Of a stretch of DNA of 64,000 nt, positions 10,899-21,693 are shown piece by piece. Positions within the stretch are counted from its first letter, which is position 1, and the number at the start of each line of letters is the position of its first letter. Origin of the DNA: Neoscytalidium dimidiatum (taxonomy: Eukaryota > Ascomycota > Dothideomycetes > Botryosphaeriales > Botryosphaeriaceae). Below the pieces are notes generated by a model. That model was not told the origin of the DNA. It did not search any database and saw only the letters and a program-made list of their open reading frames with translations. The DNA lies in assembly GCA_037367355.1 (NCBI GenBank), contig CM074697.1:682001-746000 (forward strand). The letters run 5' to 3'. The position numbers and the translations under genes were made by a program.

Positions 10899-11171
10899 TA
10901 CGTCTACCAATCCCTGAACTGGGTGGAGATGTAGCTCACGAGTACAGAAGCGACGTAAGCAAGCAAAAATTATGAAGTTTTTCCGCCACACAGATATTCA
11001 AATGGATTACTCTGTTTCCAACGATATCGACCGCGTCTGTCTCCACTCTGTGAATGAGCGCCAGCGCTCTACTGACTTTCTGAAGAAGACCCTCTATACA
11101 GCAAATCACATGTTCATGACTGACCTTGCAGGCAGCTGAATTGACATGGTGCTAATCTTAATCCAGTCACC

Positions 11172-12697
11172 TCACGCCCATCCACCCACTCCCCCAACCC
11201 ACTCCCTCAGCGCCTCGACCGGAAACGCCTCAGCCATAGCCCTATACCCTTCCGGAGTCAAATGCAAATAATCCCCAGAGTTGTACTCGGCCCTCAAAAC
11301 GCTCGCATCTCCCTCATCCCTAACAGCCGCATCAAAATCCACAACCGCATCAAAGATCCCGCTATCCCTCACCCATGCATTCAACCTCTGCCTCGTTCGC
11401 TCCCGCTCCACCCCCGAGTATGGCTGCGCCGTGACATTGAACCTCGGCGCGCTGAACGGCGTGATGGTCGCGCCGAAAATCGGCAGCCCGGCGGCATGCG
11501 CCCTAATCGCGAACTGCGTGTACGCCGCGATCAGCTGGTCGCCGACGGCCCCCTGCGCATCGGCGGCATCGGCGGCGGTGCCGATGTCGTTGACGCCCTC
11601 GAAGACCGTGACGTACCGCACGCCCGGCTGCGCCAGCACGTCGCGGTCGAAGCGGCCCAGCGCGTTCGGCCCCAGGCCGTCGGCCAGCACGCGGTTGCCG
11701 CCGGCAGCCTGATTGGCGACGGCGACGGCGGCGAGCAGCGGGTCGCCGGAGCGCTGCAGCCGCGCCAGCAGCGCGTCCGGCCACCGGTCGTTGCCGTCCG
11801 TCGTGCTGCCCCGTCCGTCCGTGATGCTGTCGCCCACGAGCGCGAGCGTGCCGCCGCCGGCGCGCGCGCCCACCCACGCGTCCAGCGTGCTGATGAAGTA
11901 CCAGTGCGCGACGCTGGCGGCGTTGGGCGCGGTGCGCAGGTCGGCAGCGGCGGTTTGGTCGCCGAGGGCGAGCCAGGAGGTCGTGCGCGAGCCTGGGTGC
12001 GAGGTTATCGCGCCGCCGGTTTGGCCGGAGGAGAGATACAGCGTGATGGTGAGGTCGCTAGAGGCGGTGATGGGCAGGTCGACGGCGTCGGAGACGGCGA
12101 GGGCGCCGTTGGGGATCGTGTAGTTGGGGGAACCGCTGAAGGTGAGGGATTGGAGGGTACTGGTGTCGATGAGCGGGGAGCCGGCGCTGTTGGTGGTGTT
12201 GGATGAGAGTGGGAGGGGCTTGGCCTGTGGTTCGTGAGTATTTCCTCTTATCTTTTTTGTGCACATGCGGTTCGAAGGTGCGTACAATCGTCACGGCGGT
12301 GATGGAGAGAGGCGTTAGGCCGAAGGCATTGGAGATACGAAGCCTGATGCGCGAGGAGGTGGCGGTGACGTGGATGGTTTGCCGGATGGTGCTGTTAGAG
12401 AAGACGAGGCCACTGCTGGTGTTGAATGGCGCGGGCGGGAGATTCGCTGGTTCGGTCAGCTGTGGCATTGATGTCCTGGGTATTAAGTCAGTTGTGATAT
12501 TCTACGGGTTATTGTGCTTTCGATGTGGTGTACCATGCTGCAAGCCAATGGCCAGCTGTGTAGTTGTTGGAACCAGCTTGTCGGCGAGAAACGTCTTGCT
12601 CGAATGTCGGCTTGTACGGAGACAGTGTGCTCGCAGCATCGTTGATGAACAGCGTGAGTAGGAAAAAGGTTAAATGGGTGATTGCTGTGGCCAGCAT
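11172..12697 (-). CDS. Secreted SGNH/GDSL-family esterase
   Basis: The model joins complement(11172..12224, 12286..12475, 12534..12697), 468 aa. It starts with a signal peptide (MLATAITHLTFFLLTLFIND). Splicing a 58-nt GTACAC...CCAG intron restores the family block GHWLAAWTSMPQLTEPANLP. A second 61-nt intron joins SITAVTI to AKPLPLSSN. The N-terminal part resembles a beta-sandwich; the C-terminal SGNH domain has block I GDSITDGRGSTTDGNDRWPD, AAGGNRVLADGLGPNALG, block III FEGVNDIGT and the DxxH block DYLHLTPEGY. Similar fungal proteins resemble XynE-type carbohydrate esterases, so deacetylation of plant or microbial polysaccharide is likely but the substrate is not proven. The 3' end faces the S-formylglutathione hydrolase gene, 273 bp away. 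Confidence 0.88.
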
Positions 12698-14951
12698 GGT
12701 GGATAACCTTTGAGACCTTGTGCAGCACGAGAAAGTGCGTTGCGGCTATAGGTGTAGATCTGGGCGTGCATTGCTTATAGCTTGTCCTGTTTATCCTAGG
12801 AAAATTTCCTGGGGTTGTTGATAATGCCCGGCGGTCAAGCGGCTGCTCTCGCGAATCGCAATCAGGCTAAATTGAAGTGGTGATGTTTGCCCGACGGACA
12901 GCAGCGGAAGTGCTAAATTGTTGTGGCTGTTTCGGCTCAAGACATTTCAGGAACAGGAAATATGGGTTACGAGGACGCGGGCGTGGGCTTCCCCGCATGG
13001 AGAAAAGGAGTGCGTCATCGTTGCGGGTAACGGGGTACCCCGCGACTTGCCATGTGCCCGGGTAATCGGACGAATTAGCGGCAAAGGTTTTGACGGGTAG
13101 AGTGAAAAGGATACGAAAAATCATTGGGATAGGTTGAGGAGGAAACTCTCAAAGGCGACATTAAGCGATAGGAGACGCTTGAAATGGAATATGGAAGACC
13201 TGCTTGTCGCCATGTACGAGGATATCATGTATTGTTCGAATTGCGAGCTTCATTGTAATGAGTGACCACCGCTCTCGTTGGGAGCGATTGTCGAGGACAT
13301 ATCTTCGAGACTCTACAACTCCGTGTCCATATATTAGCAATCGAGGTCAGAGGAGATAGATGGTCGATAATTCAGGGTGTTGAAAATTTCAAAGCGAATG
13401 ATAGGGTCTATATCTTCGCACTGGGGCAGCTTTCACGCGCCTGACCTCTAAGCAAGACATGGACTTTCCCAAGAGTGATGTGACGACTTTCATCCTGCTT
13501 CGAGAGGGGATTGGGCACGACTAATGTAGCTACATGTTTAGGAGCGGGGAGCTCCGCGGTTTCGCATCTTGCCCGCGTCCAGCCGACAGCATTAGCTTTC
13601 CACAAGCAGCGAAAGTTTCACCGTGGCATGATCCTGAGAGACATCAAGCGAGGCTCGTGAGTCCTGAGTGAGATGTAATGGAGGAGGTAAAGAAAGGAAG
13701 CGAGAAGGAAGCGAGCACGGCGGAGGCGAAAATGGTCATCTGTGAAGCTGTGCACGCGAAGCCGAATCTAGTCTTTCTTGGAAGAAATCCTTCCGTTGTG
13801 CTCAACGAATGAGAAGGGTGAAATAAGGAAAAGCTGGAGAGAAATCTGCAGCGTTGAATTTGGCATGTGAGCAAATAGAAGACGACATATGAGCCGTAAA
13901 TTCGCAAGCGTCAGCTGCGACGCTGGCCTCGCGGTTGGCGGAACGGGCGCGGGATGACTGCAACGCTGAATCGCGCGAAATGCTACATGTGGAATGATGC
14001 GGCTTCTAGAAGGCGCAAAGCAGGCTTGCCGTAGGGCTGAGGCATTGCAAGCGGCACGGAAGGGAGGCGCGTGTGGCGCTGAGGATAATGTGATGTGGTC
14101 CGTGGGCGAAAATGCGGCATATTTTTGCGCAAATTAATTCGTGGCCTAAAGACTGGTTTGTTCACTGCCAGCCGGCCGGCCATCAATCAGACAAAACTGG
14201 CTTGTTGCGGTTAAGAGCGGCCCCTCGGCCGCCGACTTTTCTGGCCAAGTGCCAGGTACGGCATAGACAAAGACTCCCTCTCATATTAGCACATCAGGTC
14301 GCCGCCTTGTGGCATGCAGCGCGAGCAGTCGAGGTCCGCTGCGGCTGCTCGGCCACGCCGGTCAGGCCGTCGTCTGGCGTTCTCGACTGTTCGGGTGGGC
14401 TGATGAGGGCAGACCAGGCGCCTGCGCCGAGCAGCACAACACGAAGTAGCCGCCAAGCGCGCGGGAGTCTTGACGACAACTGACCTGCATTCCGCTCTTG
14501 GCTGCTCCGCTCGACTCGCAGATAGAGCGGAAGAGGTAGGTGCAAAGAACAGGTCGCTGTGCGCTGCTGCTGGCGGGCTAAGGCGACATGGTGTGGCTGC
14601 TTTGCGCGGCGGTGGTTGCCTCCGCTGAGGGCTCGGCGGGTTTCCGTTACCTCAAAGTTTGCAGAAAACGGCTCTTCATGCCCACTTGGCGTATGACGCC
14701 TTATAGAGGCGAATTGCACAATCTGTCCCACGGAAAACTCTGCAAGCTGCCGCCAGTATGTATCTAGACCACCGGCTCCGTTTGCAACCTGACCGAGACT
14801 CTTTACTCCATTTGCTTTCTGCAAGCCGTCCTATTTGCCGGCCTACTACTGGTCCAGTAGTTGCCAGCCTTCCCACCCCCCGGCCTCATTTTTACCTTAG
14901 TCCGACCGAAGTACTCTTGAGCATTTCTGTTGTATTACCCTTTTCGTCACC
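12698..14951. other. Intergenic between divergent esterase and methionine permease genes
   Basis: This 2.25-kb stretch must contain both promoters. Possible ORFs (for example 14112-14483 and 14294-14824) are arginine-rich out-of-frame readings with no family resemblance. I see no RNA gene or mobile element. The last 150 bp before 14952 are C/T-rich, typical of a fungal transcription start region. Confidence 0.55.
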
Positions 14952-16765
14952 ATGTTCTCGTGGAAAGGCAAAGGGGACGACATCGATCCCGTCGAGCGGA
15001 CTGCTCCCACCCCCGTGTATGCCGAGTCAAACAAGGACAGCGAAAATGGCGGCGAAATCTACCAGACCAGCGACTCGAGAAGGACCATCGGTCTCACCAG
15101 TGCCATTTTCCTGTATGACTCCAGATCCGCCATCTTGGTACTGTTCCCCGGGACAGGGCTGATCGTCTCTGCAGCATCTTTAACCGCATGATCGGCACCG
15201 GTATCTTCTCCACTCCTAGCAGCATCGTCGCTCTCAGCGGAAGCGTGGGCCTGGCCCTCTTCATCTGGGTCGCAGGCATGATCATTGCCGCAGCTGGTAC
15301 GTCCTTGTTACTCGCTACCCGATATAGAGTTGCCGGGAATGCTAATAGATCGATCAGGCATGGCTGTGTACTTAGAATTTGGTACTGGCCTTCCTCGCAA
15401 TGGTGGCGAGAAGAACTACCTCGAATATGTTTATACGCGGCCGCGGTTCCTGGTCACTGGTTTCTACGTAAGTTATCTACATCTATCATCTCGTACGTAA
15501 ACTGACGTTTCCTTGCTTAGACTGGTTATGTCATCCTTCTTGGTTGGGCTGGGTCCAATTCCGTTGCCTTTGGCGAGTACATCCTCAACGCTGCTAATGT
15601 CGAGGTCAACCGCTGGAACCAGCGTGGCATTGGTCTTGCTTGCATCACTACTGCCTTTTTGATTCACGGTCTGGCCTTGAAGTGGGGTCTGCGGCTGCAA
15701 AATTTCCTGGGCGTAATCAAGCTCATCATCATCTTGATCATTGTCTTCTCCGGATTTGCAGCCCTGGGTGGCCACCTGAAGATTGAAAAGCCGAACAACT
15801 TCGACAACGCTTTCGAAGGCACCACCGGTTCCTCATATGGTGTCGTGACGGCGCTCTACAACGTTATCTGGTCATACATTGGCTACAGCAACGCGAACTA
15901 CGCAATGTCGGAGATGAAGGACCCCGTCCGTACGCTCAAACGCGCCGCGCCCATCGCCATCCTGACCGTCGGTATCCTGTACATGCTTGTCAACATCGCC
16001 TATTTCGCAGCCGTTCCCCGCGAAGAGATTGCCACCAGTGGTCGTATTCTGGCTGCTTCGTTTTTCCGCAACGTCTTTGGACCCAAGGCTGAGCGTGCGC
16101 TCTCCGTCTTCGTTGCCCTCTCCGCTTTCGGAAATGTTCTCTCAGTCATCTTCTCCCAGGGTCGTATCGTCCAGGAGCTGGGACGTGAAGGTATTCTACC
16201 CTTCTCAGGCTTCTTTGCTAGCAACAAGCCGTTCAACGCTCCCTTGGCCGGTCTCTTCGAGCACTGGCTCGTCTCCGTCATTATCATGCTTGCGCCCCCT
16301 CCCGGAGACGCGTACAACTTCAGTAAGTTTCACAATGCCTCGCCTTTCGTCGCCACAATATCCTAACGCACCGTAGTCCTCAACGTCATCTCATACCCGC
16401 TCGCCATTGTCAACGTCTTCGTTGCCGGCGGCCTCGTCCATCTGTACCTCAACCGGGAGAAGTATCATTGGCACCCGCCGATCAAGGCCACTCTACCTGT
16501 CACTGTCTTCTTCCTCCTCTCCAACATCTACCTCGTCATCGCACCCTACATTCCCCCGGAAACGCCTGATCAGAACGTCTACAACGACCTGCCGTACTAC
16601 CTGCACTGCGTCGTCGGCACTGGCATCATCCTGGCGGGTGGCGTTTACTGGCTGATCTGGGCCCAGCTGCTGCCTAAGCTAGGTGGCTACAAGCTGAAGA
16701 GGGAAGTATTCGTAGATGATGATGGTTGGTCGAGAAGCATTTTCGTGAAGATTAGGGAGGATTAA
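14952..16765 (+). CDS. Mup1-type high-affinity methionine/amino-acid permease (APC superfamily)
   Basis: This plasma-membrane amino-acid/H+ symporter belongs to the LAT-like Mup1 branch, usually a methionine permease. The model joins 14952..15112, 15175..15296, 15358..15467, 15521..16322 and 16377..16765, 527 aa. A hydrophilic N tail (about 1-44) precedes TM1 with the APC unwound-helix motif NRMIGTGIFSTPSSI. Next come a second TM, GMAVYLEFGTGLPRNGGEKN (typical of the family) and about ten more TM segments, for example LGVIKLIIILIIVFSGFAAL, and NANYAMSEMKDPVRTLKRAA in a loop. The last TM is followed by a short tail with WSRSIFVKIRED. The four introns (62, 61, 53 and 54 nt) all restore frame. 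Fungal Mup1 relatives are usually induced by sulfur limitation and removed by ubiquitination of the N tail; neither is visible here beyond lysines in the tail. Confidence 0.9.
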
Positions 16766-17627
16766 AAAAGCAATCCTTGGGTGTTCTGGGTTCGGGCGCT
16801 TGCGGTTGATGCGGACGGAATGATACCCGCGGTTTTAGATAGATTCTGATTGAACGCTTCTCTTCGGTACTAATGAGATAATAATTGTTACTATGGTTCT
16901 ACTGCGAAAACTTACCATCAATCAGGTGACTTTGCTTTCCTACGATATTTAATTACGACATGTTAGCGTGAAAGTAAAGCTTTCCTTCATAAGCCACAAA
17001 AGAGCGGGAAGGATAGCCTGTAGAACACGCTTGGGAATAAAGGTTTGTTCTCGGGGCCACATGACCAGCGTGAAATCGCAAAGGTCCATGCTGGTTCAGT
17101 AGGCCCCATCGAAGGAATATGAGGGATTGATTGTCTCAAATGATCAGGTATCGACTACTGCTAACCTTCAACGCTTCATTTCGTTGAAGGATAGTGGACA
17201 TTAGTCTGCTCCAAGTGATATCGTTCATTGACGAGAGTCGACCAAGTCGTGAGAAGATATAGGGGCGCGTTGCAATACCTGCACATAAACCCCGAAGTGA
17301 GCAGAAGAGTGAAAGAAAAAAAAAGTTTAACTCCACGGCGCGAAGTTCTCACGTCACCGAGGCTCCGGTTGCCGGCGAAACAGAGCCGCCGGATGCTGGT
17401 CCAAGCTCCGCTCCGAGCGGGCGCGGCCGCAGGCCAGAGCCAGGGCGGCGGGAGAGAGAGAGACGCAGCTCATCAGCCCTCCGTGTCCTCTCGCTCCAGA
17501 AACGACCTGTTTCGCGCGCCCGCCAACTGCCTTCCTCACACAACAACGAGACTCTCGGAAACTCTTCGCTCCTTTCGTCCTCTCTTTTTATTCGTTCCTT
17601 CAATCCACAGTGACCCGCACTTTCACA
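16766..17627. other. Intergenic: permease 3' region and DPM2 5' region
   Basis: These 862 bp lie between two plus-strand genes. The first half is A/T-rich 3' flank; the last 250 bp are C/T-rich leading to the DPM2 start. There is no gene, repeat or RNA that I recognise. Confidence 0.55.
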
Positions 17628-18082
17628 ATGGCAAGTTCTGTCTGTGGAAGCCCTTCCCCAGCTTCGAACAACGCTGCGACGCTTTCATACTGATATTCGA
17701 CCGCGCAGCTCGACCGCCTCGTCGGCCTCGCCATGCTCATCGTAGCAACCGCCGTCTTCACTTACTATACCGTCTGGACCTTGTTGATGGTAAACTTGCC
17801 CCGCAACCCCTTCGACCGATCTCCTGCCCTTCTTTCTCGGGAGAACCGCGTCCGATCACTCTCCAATCTGGACGTACTGGCTGACAAGCAATTGCGCAGC
17901 CCTTCGTCGACGAGGACCACCCCCTCCAATCGCTCTTCCCGCCGCGCGTCTGGGCCATCCGCATCCCCGTCATCCTCATCCTGCTCGGTAGCACCGTTGT
18001 CGGCAGCTTCCTGGCCAGCGTCATGATCAGGAGTAACAGGAAGAAGGCGCTCAAGGCGGCGCAGGCGAAGAAGGCGACATAA
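17628..18082 (+). CDS. DPM2: Dolichol phosphate-mannose synthase regulatory subunit DPM2
   Basis: DPM2 is the small ER membrane subunit that stabilises dolichol-phosphate-mannose synthase, which supplies mannose for GPI anchors and for N- and O-glycosylation. The preferred model joins 17628..17630, 17709..17789 and 17900..18082, 88 aa. Two TM helices are clear: LDRLVGLAMLIVATAVFTYY with YTVWTLLM, and RIPVILILLGSTVVGSFLAS. The conserved loop PFVDEDHPLQSLFPPRVWAI lies between them, and the lysine-rich tail RSNRKKALKAAQAKKAT fits ER retention. Exon 1 would be just the ATG, followed by GCAAGT, the consensus GC-AG donor. The alternative is donor GTCTGT 9 nt later (17640), giving MASS-LDRL. Both keep frame. 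Exon 2 to exon 3 is a normal 110-nt GT-AG intron. Confidence 0.88.
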
Positions 18083-19106
18083 GGAAAGGAGAAACTTGAT
18101 ACCCAAACGACGCCGCACCAATCGCATCCCCTTCGCGCATTCCATAAACTAAGGACAACGGGGATTCATATTGTAGGATTGCGAAGACGGAGCACTTGCG
18201 TGATTCGAAACAGGCTGATGGCGCAACGTACATTAGGGTGAGGTAAAGGCGTAGATCTTGCTGTGGTATAATTAATCAAAGTCTTCCCAATATCGAGGGT
18301 GTACCGGCGTATTGGTGCAGTCCATTTCTTTCCTCGCCAGGAGAAGAGATGTAAATGTTCATGGATGTGTCAAACGGAGCATTTATCCAAGTACCTAGCT
18401 TAGTTCACACGGCCGCCCTCGCATAGGTAGTCGTCCACCCGAACACCAAAACGGGTCCTTCTTCGGAACTCTCTCCATTTGCCCCTGGATACAACGATGG
18501 CCTTCGTATTGATCAACTTGCCACTGCAAGGCAGGCGGGCCGGAAGTGGGCTGGGTGCGCTTTGAAGTTTCAAAGCTACAACACCGCCAAAGGTCAATGC
18601 TTTCCTTGCAGTGCGCACAAACACGCTAAAACGGTCGATCACCAATCCAACCTCGACTCGCGAATGTCCCGTCACGGTCGCGTGCGTTGAATGCGGTAAA
18701 CCGAGACCCGAGAGCAGTTGTCGAAAAATGCGGAAACATGCATGCCAGGGCGCAAGAAACCGTCAGACTCTCGGGGTTGCGGGACGGTGCATCCACGAAA
18801 TGCCTTTACCGTGCTGGAGCAATTCGACCACGCCGTCTTGCAAATTCTCCCCGTCAGAGCGCTTCGTGCACCGAACAACGTCCTCGAGGCAGAGTGACCC
18901 AAAAGCATCCTTCATGGAGAACCCCGCAGTTCTTATGGATACCTTGATTTCCCTGGTGGCGCATTTGCAACTTTCAACTCATTCATCGACCACTGAATCA
19001 ATCAAATATATTCCAGTATCTCCAGAATTGTTCCAACCATTTTTTATCTTCTTTTCTCGTTTGCTCATACTATTTTCACCACGCATGATCCCACATCGCC
19101 TACCAT
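18083..19106. other. Intergenic between convergent DPM2 and aspartyl aminopeptidase
   Basis: About 1 kb lies between two 3' ends, more than convergent genes need. The ORFs inside (for example 18611-19171) have no recognisable content. I see nothing else. Confidence 0.55.
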
Positions 19107-20740
19107 CTAATCAACCAAAATCTTCTTCTCCAACTCTCCAAAGTGGACAAAGAAGCTCTCAAACAAGTTGATCGCATGTTCAACATCGTGCGCGCCACCA
19201 GTCTCACGGATACTGTGCATGCTCAGCTGCGGGTTACCCAGATCCAGGGTCCGCGCGCCCATCTTCGCAGCTAGCATTGGGCCGATGGTACTGCCACAGC
19301 TGCTATCGTTCCTGACTACGAAGAGTTGCAGCGGAACGCCCTCGCCGGAGGTGGTGTTGACGTTGGTCGACGCCTTCTTCGCACGGCGCGCCGATTCTTG
19401 CAGCAAGACAATGCCGGGGGAGTTGGTGGCGTAGCGGGCGTTGGCGTTAATCTTGATGACGGTGCCCTTGTTCATCTCAGGACGGTGGCTCGACTCATAC
19501 TTGCCGGGGTAGTTAGGGTGAACGGAATGCGCCATGTCGGCAGAGATGAGGAACGAGGTGGCCAAGGTTTGCTCGAAGGCGGTCGATGCGTCGATATCGA
19601 GCTTGTCGTATGACTTGTCGCTGTTGGATTCAGAAGGTGCGAGAACTGACAGGCGACGGATCACTGCGGGCAGGAGGTTGGAGTCGGCGCCCTGGGCAGT
19701 CTGGCTACCAATCTCCTCGTGGTCAAAAAGGGCGATGAGACGAATGGTGGGGTCATTGTCGAGGGCAGATGGCGACGACAGTGAGTGGATAATACCCTGG
19801 ACACTGCAGTAGGACATCATGAGGTTGTCGAGACGGGCGGAGAAGATGAGCTCGTTGTTCAGACCGCCGATGACTGACTTCTGGGTGTCGTACAGGACCA
19901 CCTCGAAATCCTGAATATCGGCAGGCTTGACGCCAGCCTCCTCAGCTATGATCTCCACAATGTAGGGATGGTGTCTCTCCGAAACCGTCTTTAGCGGCTC
20001 ATATTGTCCAGTCTCCTCCGGCTTGTCTGTGCTCTCGCCCTCACTCTTACCCTGACGGTTGAGTTCAGCAGCGACGAGACCGGCGATAGGGAAAAGCTGG
20101 GTTTCTTTGTTGAAGATAAAGTCTTGCTGGCGGTCGAGATGGATAGCAAGCGTGGGCACGCGGAGGATAGGGCGCTCGACCTTGATAAGCTTCTGCTCGA
20201 AGCTGCCATCGCTGGTCTTGGCCATCACACGACCAGCGATACTGAGATCACGGTCGAACCAAGTGTGCCACAGACCGCCACCATAGGTCTCGACGCCGAC
20301 CTGCAGGAACCCATCACTCTGCTTCTTTGACACGGGCTTGATGCGAAGGCAGGGCGAATCGGTATGGGCACCGATCATGCCGATAGGGTTGCCGGTCTTC
20401 CATTGCTTGCCGATAGCGAAGGCGACGATCGAGGATCCGTTGCGAGTGAGGTAGTACTTGCCGCCAGGCTTAAGTGTAGACGACCACGAGTCCCGTTCCT
20501 GCAGATGCGGATCAGTTCCGCGTGCATAGGTGCATATGGAATGGCATGTGTCAGACCTTGATCTGCGTGAAGCCAGCCTTCTCCAAACGTTCTCTCGCAG
20601 ACTTGACGGCATGGAAGGCTGGAGTAGCACATTAGCGCCGCGGCGTTCGTCCCTGGCGGTAGAGCAGGGATGGCCTCACGGGTGGGCGAAGCGTTCACAA
20701 AGGACAGGAAGTCGTCGGCGTACTGCAGGGTGGGAGCCAT
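19107..20740 (-). CDS. Aspartyl aminopeptidase (peptidase family M18)
   Basis: This zinc aminopeptidase removes N-terminal Asp/Glu; yeast Ape4 is cytosolic and can reach the vacuole by autophagy. The model joins complement(19107..20498, 20557..20618, 20680..20740), 504 aa from ATG 20740 (MAPTLQYADDFLSFVNASPT). Introns of 61 and 58 nt restore PFHAVKSARERLEKAGFTQIK and ERDSWSSTLKPGGKYY. M18 metal and catalytic segments are present: MIGAHTDSPCLRIKP, RLDNLMMSY, ALFDHEEIGS, SADMAHSVHPNY and the C-terminal RETGGAHDVEHA. An in-frame ATG at 20836 would add 32 residues, MPAAALLLRASPQRSSIAIA onward, rich in R, S and A with no acidic residues, like a mitochondrial presequence. CDH1 is divergent from it. 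Confidence 0.92.
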
Positions 20741-20836
20741 AGTTGCGACAGAGCGTGTGTGGGCGCGAGCAAGGGTAGCAATGGCGATGGATGAGCGCTG
20801 CGGGGAAGCTCTCAGAAGCAGGGCCGCGGCGGGCAT

Positions 20837-21693
20837 GCGAACTCTGTAGCCGAAGGGTGAGGTCGATAAGCTGGCGGGCAGCGTGCACTAGACGCAGGGG
20901 AACGTGACGTCGGAGACGAATGCGGCCAAGGGCGGCGCGGTGCGCAGCGTCGGCGGGAAGCTGGAGCAGCTGGAAAGGCTGGGGCGCCGTTGGCCAATGA
21001 AGGCGTTTCATCCACGCGACCGACGAGAAGCAATCATAACAACAAGCGCGTCTTGGACGTGTCGACCACAACAGATGCCGGGCTTCAGAGCGCCCACTGC
21101 GCCCATCGCCCGCAGCTCCCTTCCCAGCGCCCTGCATCGTGCACACCGTCCTTACCTCTTCCACGCCGCCCTCTGCTCGCTCCTCGCCCCGCCGTGCCTT
21201 TGCTGCGTTTGCTGTTCGTTGCTGTGGTGAGGTAGCGCGCCTCAGGCTGTCCGTTAGTGCGCGGCTCCAGGCGGAGCGGGCGAAGATCAGCTCGTCAGGG
21301 CAACCCGGCCGTCTTATCGACAACCACCGAGCAACACTCCACGACGCTCCTCCGCCGCCGACGCGACCCATCCACCACCGCACCCCGCGCCCGCAACCGC
21401 CCCACCGTGCAATGCGCAGCCATCGCAATCGCTGACCGTCGACTCTGGACGTCCCGCGCCCGCCGCCCAGGCGCCGCCGCACCCCCGTTCGCCGCTGCTT
21501 GCCCGTTCGCTCACCAATCCACCACAAGGGGTGGCTGGTTGTCGCTCTCACTGCTCCAAACACCCACGACGGCCGCATTCCTCCCCGCCCCTCGCTATTC
21601 CCGCGCGTTCGCGACCGCGCCGCTGCTTAATTCGCTGCTTGTTGCCCCGCGCCCAGGCCCTCAGCCTTTCCCGACCCGATCTGGCGGCCAACC
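20837..21693. promoter_or_regulatory. Divergent promoter region of aspartyl aminopeptidase and CDH1
   Basis: These 857 bp separate two divergent genes. A TTGGCCAAT element at 20990-20998 reads as a CCAAT box on both strands, a candidate HAP-complex site. The CDH1-proximal 400 bp are strongly C-rich leader-like sequence without a convincing gene; long ORFs there are compositional. Confidence 0.5.
20990..20998. promoter_or_regulatory. Bidirectional CCAAT element
   Basis: TTGGCCAAT contains CCAAT on the plus strand overlapping ATTGG read from the other strand. It lies 250 bp from the aminopeptidase ATG (20740) and 700 bp from CDH1. Fungal CCAAT boxes bind the Hap2/3/5 complex; whether this one does is inference. 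Confidence 0.35.

Noticed and set aside
20676..21578. 300-codon minus-strand ORF over the aminopeptidase/CDH1 promoter
   Set aside because: It overlaps the true first exon of the aminopeptidase in another frame and is Arg/Trp/Gly-rich. It is a shadow of C-rich leader DNA.
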